Below are positions 55,918 through 64,000 of a DNA stretch of 64,000 nucleotides, in pieces. Positions within the stretch are counted from its first letter, which is position 1; each line of letters opens with the position of its first letter. Both the position numbers and the translations under genes were made by a program. The notes beneath the pieces were generated by a model that made no database searches, was not told the DNA's origin, and was given only the letters and a program-made list of their open reading frames with translations. Origin of the DNA: Tillandsia leiboldiana (Eukaryota > Streptophyta > Magnoliopsida > Poales > Bromeliaceae); contig JAQNDB010000481.1 in assembly GCA_029204045.2 (NCBI GenBank), positions 17,864-81,863 on the forward strand, read 5' to 3'.

Positions 55918-56440
55918 TGACCCGGATCTCCGCAGAGCTGCTGCAGTGCGTTGGGGTGGCTATTGGAGGCCTACATGGTGCATTGGAGGTGTTTGGGGCA
56001 CAATTGGGCATAAGTGTTGGACTTCGGGCTTATTTGGATCTTGTGGGTGACCGGAGGACCCCGGGGAGGGTTTAGAAGTGGTTTCGCGCTAATCAGATAT
56101 TAAAATTGGGCTCCGCGCGAAATTCGGGCTAAGAATACACTTCCGGGAGCCTCCGGCAAATTTTAGAGTTGGAATTTGGCAAAATGGACGTCGAATTCGG
56201 ATTCAGCGCGCGAAAACGGTCAAAATGGACTACCCACTTGTCATTTTTGAGCTCGGGTTACTGTTCACGCCGGAACAGTAATTCCGGCGATCGCCGGCGG
56301 CGACGGCGGCGGCGGGCAGCGGCGGAGAGCGGCGGCGCGGCCTCGGGCAGGCGGAGAGCGGTGGCGGGAAGGCGCGGGCAGCGCGCAGCGCATGGGCAGG
56401 GCGCGGTCCACGCGCCGGCGTGCACCAGGGCGGGGTGCCA

Positions 56441-56727
56441 CGTGGCATGAATTTATTGGGTGGTTCACTGGTCCCGGTCTACGGAGCTGTGCGGCGCACG
56501 GTGGACTGGGCGGGAAACACGTGGCATCTTCCTATTGGTTCGGTGCATGAAGTAGGGTGCACCGGGTGCAGCGAATTTATGGCTTAGACACGTGGCGCGC
56601 GGGGATTGGGCGCTTCACTGTGCTCGTGCAGGTGGCAGGGGGGCGCGGTAGGTGGCAGGGGCAGCTGGCGTGGCGGCCACGGCGCCGACGTGGCGCACGC
56701 GTGCGCCACGTGGCGGCCGGCTATTGG
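56441..56727 (-). promoter_or_regulatory. Four perfect ER-stress elements (CCAAT-N9-CCACG) in E6 U3
   Basis: Perfect matches on the minus strand at 56441-56459, 56520-56538, 56591-56609 and 56709-56727, all with exactly nine bases between the halves. In each the CCACG half extends to a full CACGTG G-box. They lie about 255-540 bp upstream of the TATA box. The composite is the known NF-Y plus bZIP site of ER-stress promoters. The 3' LTR keeps one copy running off the window (from 63985) and a decayed one near 63899. Confidence 0.8.
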
Positions 56728-56981
56728 CCAGCGCCAACTGCCCCGTTGACCAGTGGAGCGCCACGCGGCGCGAAGGGAGCGGCCGGATCAGCTGTGCGGT
56801 GTTCGGGGGCACGTGTCGCGTGGAGGAGCGGGTTGGACGGCCGTGCGGTCCGACCGGATCCCGTGCGCGGAGTGGGCCGGGCTGGGCCGGGCTACTGTGT
56901 GCGCCCGGTTTCGGGGCCCGAAAGATTCGGGCGCCCGAAATCGGGACACAGGGGTCATTTCCCCATTTGTTTTAGTTGGCC

Positions 56982-56989
56982 TATAAATA
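56982..56989 (+). promoter_or_regulatory. E6 TATA box
   Basis: TATAAATA within GGCCTATAAATAGGCC, followed by a pyrimidine-rich CTCCCCTCCCCTCTTCTTCT segment as in E5. Probable start of the R region about 30 nt downstream. Confidence 0.75.
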
Positions 56990-59630
56990 GGCCTCCCCTC
57001 CCCTCTTCTTCTGCTTTTTTCGAGAGTTAGAAAGAGAATGGGAGGGAGAGTTCTCTACCAATGTTGTTCCCCTTAATGTTCTTGAGCTCGTGGTGGATCC
57101 CCGGAATTTCTGGAAGCTCGGCAACGGCGATATCGATTTTACAGTTCGCCTCGGTTTTCCCCCATTTTGGCCCATTACCGTCGCAGATCATTCAAAAATT
57201 CACTGTGAGCAAACCAGGAGGAGTTTTTGGACGAGTTCTTCGACAGCGTGTTCCTAAGAGGTAAGGCTTCGATTTTCGTGTTGATCTCTTCGCCCCGTTT
57301 CGCACTTTTGGCACGTTTCCGGAGACATATTTGACCCCCATTTTTCTGTGATGGATTTTGGACAGCACCGGCTTGTCGATTTTATATCTCAGCCTAGGAA
57401 CATCGGATCAAGGCGTTTCAGGACTCGATTTTGATCTACTCGTCGCGAGGAACACAGTGGTGATTTTTCTCAGATTTATGGAAATGGTTTCGAAGGTGAT
57501 AATTAAGCTTTTCTTGGACAGATCGCTACAGGAATTCTGATTTGGAAGGTTTTGAGGTGCAACGGTGTTTTATTTTTATCTTGGTCTACAGGTATCAGAT
57601 CTGGGCGTTTAAACAGTCGTTTTGGGGCTACTTTTCGCGAGGAACGCGACTGTGAATTTTCTGGATTTTCTTGGGAACTAGACAGAGGTGATAATTACTG
57701 TTCTTTGCTGCTGATTTTACAAAACAGCAAGGTACTGTTTTTGGGGATCGATTTGTACACCGGATTTGACTCTTGTTTAGTGGTTCGCAGACCGGGGCGC
57801 GTTTTGCGTAAAAGTGAAGTTTGGACTGTGAGGATGTTTCTACAGCTGCGGATCGCGCTTTTTGAGGTGGGTGGTTGTTGCATGCCTCTACTTCTGACAT
57901 GCTCACTAAGTTTATTAGAGAACCCCACTTTTGAGCATATTGATTGATTGTTATGCTTGATTGCCTGATATAAATGTGAGCTTATTATCGGAGATTAATT
58001 TTGTGGATATAGCATGTTGGGGATATTATTGGGATAATGTTGCTGTTGGAACGTGATCATTGGAATAATTTAATAGTGATAATTAACAGGCGATAATAGC
58101 ACCTAGATTTTATGAAAAGGGGATTAAATGGATCAATTGGGGGGACATAGTGACATATCTAGGTACGGGTGCCACTTTGGGATTTATTATGAATCAGGGA
58201 TTATTTACATGTGTAGTTGACCGATGATTTTAGCATGATTGTTGTATTTATATGGATATTATTAATTATTACACATGTGAAACTGTTATTTGACATATTC
58301 TCCCGTTCTCTTGGCTGAGGACTTTTGCATGCTTATTTGGACATCTAGATAGGTCACTATTTTATTGCTACACTATCATATTGGGATTTGACTTAGGAGA
58401 AACCATGATTGCTTTCTTTCCTCCTTTTTATTTAGACTTTTGAGTCATGTTGCTCGGGTTCGAGCAGAGGTTTGGGATAGTGTAGCCGGGATCTGAGGAT
58501 CGGTGACAGGGTGTGCTTGATGTTGGATTATGGGTTATTGCGGCAACCGCGGGCAGTAGGCGGTTGACCGGATCTTGATTCTTGTACCCAATTGTGGGTT
58601 GTGGGTTATTGCGGTGACCGCGGACTGTGGGCGGTTGACCGGATGTTTACTATTGCATCAGATTGGGTATTAGATTTCTCTACTGGATGGTATTTCCCAC
58701 TTTTTGAGTACTATTGCATCAGATCGGGGTTTTATTAGTGGACGGAGTTTCCCACTTTGATCATAGTCATGATCCAGTCCTGCTATTATGAGACAGTGGT
58801 TACAGAGATGCTTGATACAGTGATACTTTACTCGTGTGGGTCGCTCCCCTCGAGTGCCACTCCGGAGTAGGCTTTAGACCGTGTTGGGTTCCGGTCATTT
58901 GGACAGTGGAGATACTGAGTTCTTGAGTTCGACAGCAGAGCAGGCAGTACCAGTTTTTACTGGTGGCACTAGATTGGGTCTATTTGGTCAGATACTGTTT
59001 TCTGATGCATTCATACCATCATTTCCTTCGGTATTGCATTTAGAGGCATACTTGTTGTGGTTTCCCCTTTTATTCAGTAGTTCTGTTTACAGCTTTACCA
59101 CTTGTCCCTTTTCTTGCCTCTAGTAGACTTAGTGGGTACGCCGGAGCTTGAGGCTTACCCACAGGGGGAGGCTACTGGTTTACTAGTGGTTCTCACCCCC
59201 ATTGTTGTTTTCCCTTTGTTTTCTCCCCCCTGTTTTGCAGAGCCCTCTTCGGGAGTTGCTGATCTTCGATCGTTGTCCGAGGCGAGGGAATCACGGGCTA
59301 GATCTTTACCACCCGAGGAGTGTAGCTGTATTCCCTGGATGGAGATTCCTGGTAGCTGTTGGCTGGTTTTTACTGTTTTATTTGGAGAGAGATCTTTTGT
59401 ATTTGGAGAGACTGATGTTGAGACCGGTGTACTATAGTTTTAGTTTATCTCCTTTTATAGTTGAGAGATGCTGTACTGAGGACATTGTATGATGATTATC
59501 TGTATTTGAGGAAATGGATATTGTACTTTATTTCATGATGTACAGTGATTGGATTTTTTTATTTTACAGCATTTCATTTCAGCTCTGATATTTGTGTAGC
59601 TATAGTACTATCTTTTGCAGGTTAGACGCT

Positions 59631-59656
59631 TCGCCTATGCGGGTTTAGCATAGGTG
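59631..59656 (+). other. U5 hairpin in E6 5' LTR
   Basis: Stem CGCCTATGC / GCATAGGTG (one G-U), loop GGGTTTA, next to GGCGGATCTGTTGGCGG. The stem sequence is unlike the other families, yet pairing is kept. Confidence 0.75.
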
Positions 59657-59714
59657 GCGGATCTGTTGGCGGGCCCGGGTCGCAGTTTCGACCCCGGGGC
59701 GTGACAGATTAGGT

Positions 59715-59726
59715 TGGTATCAGAGC
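59715..59726 (+). other. E6 primer binding site (initiator tRNA-Met)
   Basis: TGGTATCAGAGC, eight bases after the LTR end at 59706. Confidence 0.95.
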
Positions 59727-59883
59727 TTAGGGATAGGTCAGTTGGGACTGTAGAAACCCTAGGCTTATGGTTGGACCCTAGGATGACTTCGTGAGAGTCG
59801 TGATTTTAGCGAGAGTCCTGATTGAGTTTTATACCTCTCCCGAGTGATGGGATGGGTGATTGGCATGTTTATCCTCCTAAGCA

Positions 59884-59909
59884 ATTATGTTGGCTGCAGA
59901 CAACATAAT
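59884..59909 (+). other. E6 leader hairpin with CTGCAG loop
   Basis: 9-bp stem ATTATGTTG / CAACATAAT, loop GCTGCAGA; the stem core starts 170 nt downstream of the PBS start. Confidence 0.8.
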
Positions 59910-59979
59910 GCGGCGGAACGGTTGACATGCTCTAGACTCTCGCCGGATTAGTTCGAGTTTGTTTTGTGCTGTGGTGCAG

Positions 59980-61004
59980 TTGGTCGTGGTGAGCGGTGTC
60001 TCCCCGACGCGTTGTGCGGATTGGTGTGCACTTGTCGCAGCGGTGGAGCTCGAGCGGATTGTTTTGGGGGCCGGATACCCGGATTGAGGTTAGAGAGCTT
60101 CAGGCCCCGATGGCAGGATTGTCTGAGGTGTATCAGCGGCAGGGTGAGCCGCTGGTCTGGGTGACACAGTTGTCGGAGCAGTGGGCAGTCCGACAGTGTT
60201 TTTCCCCTGAGACCACCTGGTTACAGTGTCCTCAGCGGCAGCGATTTCTGTGGCGCCGAAGGGGCGAGTAGCCCCCTCCGTGCCAATGTTTAGTGTCGCG
60301 GCACCGGGGCGTGGTGGATTACTGATAGGGGATGAGTTGTGGGACATCATTGATAGATGGAACCAGTTTTGGCAGATGAAACACCCCGATTTATGGATTT
60401 GAGTTGGAGCCTTTGGAGGCAGAATCGTGGTTGGTGGTGATGGAGTGATCCATTGAGAGTCTCCCTGTGCTAGAGAGTTTATGCAGTTGTTGAACTGCGC
60501 GCTCCAAGTTTTGAGGGACGAAGCGCATAGGATGTGTGTGACTGGGAGTGGATTGCGCCAGGATACCCTTTTAGTTTATCTGATCCCTCTGTTGTGGATT
60601 ATGGATTTTGGATGCCTCGATGGAGTAGGCATTGTGTATGGAGCGTACTGTTGCAGTTCCTTGGGATAGGGATCTGCCGCCAGAGGCGAGTTCTGGATAG
60701 AGGCGTCTGGCGCTAAGTGTTGGGGGATAGGTTGGCTGGCAGGGGCACTTTCGTTTTCCTTTCCAGGATGGTGGATATCCTCGTGGACGGATTATGTAAA
60801 GCTTACCCAAAGGAAGGTTACCCTTTGTGATTGATAACGTTCGTGTTTGGGGTACAATAGATGTACTTGAGGGGTGAGCTGAGTAAGGATAATTGAATGA
60901 GGAATTGCATGAATCAACTGTGTTTTGTCATATGACGATTGCAATAATGGATTTTCTGAGATGTCAGAGGTCAGGTGGACCCCGGTGACAGCATCCGCAT
61001 CGTT
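59980..61004 (+). pseudogene. E6 gag remnant
   Basis: Frames are short and interrupted. 59996-60271 (91 codons) has a coiled-coil-like N-terminal trace (LQAPMAGLSEVYQRQGEPL), and around 60481-60590 LNCALQVLRDEAHRM ... GSGLRQDTLLVYL matches the Gag segment LNCVPFVARD ... GLRPEIYTLV of E0 and E5. The capsid core between them is decayed. Non-functional. Confidence 0.7.
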
Positions 61005-61030
61005 ATCAGAGTGGCGCAGCGGTAGCGTGG
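61005..61030 (+). other. 26-nt match to the 5' end of initiator tRNA-Met
   Basis: Begins ATCAGAGTGGCGCAGCGG, exactly at the mature 5' end of plant initiator tRNA-Met as I remember it, and matches 25 of 26 nt (A to T at position 19), covering the acceptor strand, D arm and internal A box. The rest of the tRNA, including the anticodon and B box, is absent, so this is not a tRNA gene. The same tRNA primes this element (PBS 59715). Confidence 0.6.
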
Positions 61031-63338
61031 GTTTATTGTCTGCGGAAGACCGTATTCATCGCCTCAGTGTGAGCAAAGGCGGAGAATTGTGCTTCTTTGG
61101 TGGATAGCCTTGAATTTCAGGCAGATTAAGTGACGACCACCTACATTGAGCGGTTGAGACTGTGCTGCCTGGGTGGAGGGCGCCAAGGCAGTGGATTGGG
61201 TCGTCGCAGGTGTGATTTCATCACAGCAGTCGAAGTTTGGGCAGGTTGCATTCCTGCATGGACTAGAGGTAGATTTGTTACCACCTGCACTAGGGCTACA
61301 GGTTCCTGTTGGGGTAGTGCATGTGGAGGAGGTTTGGGGATCATGTCCAGTGCTGTTGAGACCTCGAGTGGTATCGGCAGACTTATTGGTATTTGTACCT
61401 GGTCAGTGTTTGACCCAGTGCGTGGGATTGGTTGGCACAGTGGCACATGGTGTATGACTGCGGAGAGAGAAGGTTATGATCTTCTGCAAGCAGACATTAG
61501 GGACTTGTTCATTAAGATAGTCAGAGCACACAGGTTGCAGCGACTATGCGCGAGGTGCTCACGGCGGCACCGGGACGCGAGGATATCCCTGTTATCGTGA
61601 GATCCTGGGTGTGATTCCCCCCGGAGCTGATGATAATGCCGCCGGTTAGGGAGATTGAGATTGCGATTGACGTGGTTCAGGGAACCACGCCAACCCCGAT
61701 AGCACCTCATTGGATATCACCTGTGGAGCTGACAGAGCTGATGGCGCAGTCGCAGGATCTGATGGATCGAGGGTCTGTTCGATCTAGTGCCACGTCGTTG
61801 GCACACGACAGTGAGGGTCCTTGTGTGGGCGACCGCAGACAGGTCTGGATATTATCTAGGCCCTTTTGATGGAGTTATACCCCGACAGTGGTCTGCTTAG
61901 GATGCAGGTATCTTTTTGGGATCATACAGTTGAGTATCTCGTCAAGATGGTGTTCAGGACCCGCTAGGGGCATTATGAGTACAGTGAGGACAGATGGAAT
62001 GACTAATGCCCTGTCGTCTTTAAGATCTGAGGAATTGTGTATTCTTGCTGCACTTGGAAGAATGGTTGGAGATATTCTTCTGGGATATTTTGATTTTTCT
62101 CCATCTCTGTATGGTTTAGAGCTGGTGGAGTACTTGTAGATGGGTAACAAGGTCTGTGAGGAAGAAGCTGTATGCCAAGTTGCTGTGATACAAGTTTTAA
62201 CTTTGGGAGCATATCTTCCTGGATTACTTGTTCTAGCCGTAAGGGCAGCGGTGGTAATCTGACCTTAATGGACGCTATGCGAGAATGGCGGAGACCGGTA
62301 GTTATTTGTTGAGGTAAGGAGCTTCTTGGACTGGGCAGTGTCAGGAGAGCTTGGCAATCGGATGATGAGATTGATACCAGCCCTGATTTCAGCATCGCCA
62401 GTGTTGGGAGATGGATTTGTGAGATACAGTGATGCCCCCCATAGTAGCTATGAAGTTATAGTTGGATGTGTGGCATGCATTCTGTATCACCCCGATAGGG
62501 CCACTATGGTGGCGGATACCCGGAGCAGGAGAGCTATTTGGGGTTGAGTTTGTTGACTCCGCAGCTGGCACTGTGTGGACTGTCGAGGCCGACGTGGCGT
62601 ATGGTGGTGTCACTGAGGACTCTTTGGATGATAGACCGCGGCTGAATGGTTCGCTTGGATGGTCAAGATTTGGGAGCGACCGGGCGAGGACCCCCCCCTC
62701 CTGGTTAGGGCTTCTTTCCTCTCGGAGTTGCCTTGCATGTCACTGGTTTGGGAGTTGAGGACACAACTCCCGGAAATTGATGAAGTGATCGTCTGGAGCA
62801 GGTACCCTTTTTCGAGCCTGGAGGATTGGATTTACCAGCTGCAAGGGTACTGGATCTGCTCGAAGATTGATTCGCGATCTGGTTCTCTCGACTGCTTATA
62901 GTTGTGTGCTGATGCCCGAGAGTTGAGGAGGTGTTGCTACACCCTGATGGTTTTTGGATTAGAGATCAGAGTTATGTGATCAGTTGGAGGACTTATATTG
63001 GATACCTCGGGAGTACAGAGGTATTCGGATCGAGCTTGTGTGCCGTGGACTTGTGGTTGGATTATCTGAGGCCCTAGGAGGAGCGGAGGCTTGTACCGAT
63101 GCAGATTTCTTGGTAGCTCGAGCGGTTAGCCTAGCTGTACTTGGTTGAGTTGGTACGATTTTTTCTGGAGTGCCCGCCTTTATTTTGTTCTAGTTAGAGA
63201 CCCGAGGACCGCATCGCATCTTGGAAGAGGTATTTGTCAGCCTTGGGAGCTTGAGTGGTGGATGATTGGATTTATACCCCCCTTTATTTGGTTGGATTCC
63301 GTGTTGAGGAACGACTTTAGTTTCGAGGATGAAACTTT
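61031..63338 (+). pseudogene. E6 pol remnant
   Basis: In order: knuckle trace (CFFGG, about 61085), protease C-terminal half (LPPALGLQVPVGVVHVEEVWGSCPVLLRPRVVSADLLV, about 61270-61400, aligning with E0 residues at 890-1020), protease-RT linker (MPPVREIEIAIDVVQG, about 61635-61690), RT traces to about 62160 without a recognisable catalytic box, and RNase H (DGFVRYSDAPHSSY then YHPDRATMVADTRSRR, about 62409-62535), where the centre of the domain is deleted so that its two ends are joined. The rest to 63338 shows little recognisable integrase. Aligns with host 2332-3850. Confidence 0.75.
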
Positions 63339-63339
63339 C

Positions 63340-63355
63340 TTTTAGTGGGGGAGGA
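63340..63355 (+). other. E6 polypurine tract
   Basis: TTTTAGTGGGGGAGGA directly before TGTGATGACTCGG; GTTTCGAGGATGAAAC lies just upstream. Confidence 0.85.
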
Positions 63356-64000
63356 TGTGATGACTCGGATCTCCGCAGAGCTGCTGCAGTGCGTTGGGGT
63401 GGCTATTGGAGGCCTACATGGTGCATTGGAGGTGTTTGGGGCACAATTGGGCACAAGTGTTGGACTTCGGGCTTATTTGGATCTTGTGGGTGACCGGAGG
63501 ACCCCGGGGAGGGTTTAGAAGTGGTTTCGCGCGAATCAGATATTAAAATTGGGCTCCGCGCGAAATTCGGCTAAGAATACACTTCCGGGAGCCTCCGGCA
63601 AATTTAGAGTTGGAATTTGGCAAAATGGACGTCGAATCGGATTCAGCGCGCGGAAAACGGTCAAATTGACTACCCACTTGTCATTTTGAGCTCGGGTTAC
63701 TGTTCACGCCGGAACAGTAATTCCGGCGATCGCCGCGGCGGCGGCGGGCGCGAGCAGCTCGGAGAAGCGGCGGCGCGGCCGGGCGGCGGAGGAGCGCCGG
63801 GGGGGTGGCGGGCCGGCTGCCGGGCAGACGCGCGCACTTCGGGCAAGGCGGTCGCGGGCAGGGCGCGGTCCACGCGCCGGCGGGCACCAGGGCGGGGTGC
63901 CACATGGCATGAATTTTTAGGGTGGTTCACTGGTCAAGGTCTACGGAGCTGTTGCGGCGCACGGGTGGACTGGTGCGGGAAACACGTGGCATCTTCCTAT
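63356..64000 (+). repeat. E6 3' LTR, left part
   Basis: Matches 55913-56538 with a few substitutions and one-base gaps, and with larger differences in the GC-rich stretch. Leaves the window at 64000. No gene. Confidence 0.93.

Larger units (their letters stand above)
55913..59706 (+). repeat. E6 5' LTR
   Basis: 3794 bp, TGTGATGACCC to ACCCCGGGGCGTGACA. The GC-rich U3 (56270-56900) carries four perfect ER-stress elements; TATAAATA lies at 56982-56989. The R/U5 part resembles E5 (52600-54719). A diverged duplication around 58530-58750 repeats GGTTATTGCGG...CGGTTGACCGGAT. No gene. Confidence 0.93.
55913..64000 (+). mobile_element. E6: non-autonomous Ty3/Gypsy element, right end outside window
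   Basis: 5' LTR 55913-59706, interior 59707-63355, 3' LTR from 63356. Left target bases GGCCA (55908-55912); the right TSD is not visible. The interior carries PBS, leader hairpin and polypurine tract with decayed gag and pol, like E1 and E3. It disrupts E5 gag. LTR ends match well (TGTGATGACYCGGATC), but the GC-rich part near 63730-63900 has larger differences from 56290-56420. Confidence 0.93.

Noticed and set aside
61005..61030. A functional tRNA gene or SINE head
   Set aside because: Only the first 26 nt are present, with no anticodon arm, B box, SINE body or tail.

Overview
The window is plant nuclear heterochromatin built almost entirely of nested Ty3/Gypsy LTR retrotransposons. Evidence: primer binding sites matching the 3' end of initiator tRNA-Met (TGGTATCAGAGC), Gypsy domain order (gag, CCHC knuckles, protease, RT, RNase H, integrase, chromodomain), TG...CA LTRs of 2.4-4 kb, and 5-bp target duplications. 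I found no host protein gene, rRNA gene or complete tRNA gene. It is most likely a flowering plant; the species cannot be read from the sequence. Names E0-E6 are mine.

Layout. 1-2331 (-): E0, the protease-RT and gag part of a fairly intact Gypsy element running off the left edge. 2332-4250 and 15395-15872 (+): a decayed Gypsy internal region (the 'host'), split by E1. 4251-15394 (-): E1, complete with 3698-bp LTRs, a decayed interior and TSD CCCCG. 15873-16504: start of a minus-strand LTR (LTR-B). 16505-16604: a 100-N gap. 16605 to about 25869 repeats 7267-16504 almost base for base and is best read as two overlapping contig ends that were never merged. 25229-26897: fuller copy of LTR-B. 26898-27833 and 52571-54719 (+): 5' LTR of E5, followed by its gag (55012-55912). 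27834-52570 (-): E4, the best-preserved element (TSD GTAGC), with a chromodomain integrase. 36888-51681 (+): E3, nested in E4's 5' LTR (TSD CGCGG). 40270-43857 (+): a solo LTR nested in E3's 5' LTR (TSD GGACT). 55913-64000 (+): E6, inserted in E5's gag and running off the right edge.

The deepest nest has six levels: host, LTR-B element, E5, E4, E3, solo LTR. LTR divergence judged by eye (E3 about 0.5%, E4 about 1%, E1 about 1.5%) agrees with the nesting order. E1, E3 and E6 have near-identical or similar LTR pairs but interiors full of stops and frameshifts, so they look non-autonomous and moved in trans. E5, and perhaps E0, represent the kind of coding element that could supply the proteins.

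Beyond gene content, five signals stand out. (1) Arrays of the ER-stress element CCAAT-N9-CCACG in the U3 regions of E5 and E6. (2) A leader hairpin with a palindromic CTGCAG loop, about 170 nt downstream of the PBS in E1, E3, E5 and E6, resembling a retroviral dimer-initiation site. (3) A hairpin near the 3' end of every LTR family whose stem sequence changes with compensating partners. (4) A 26-nt match to the 5' end of initiator tRNA-Met inside E6. (5) A palindrome-hairpin cassette shared by E4 and the solo LTR.
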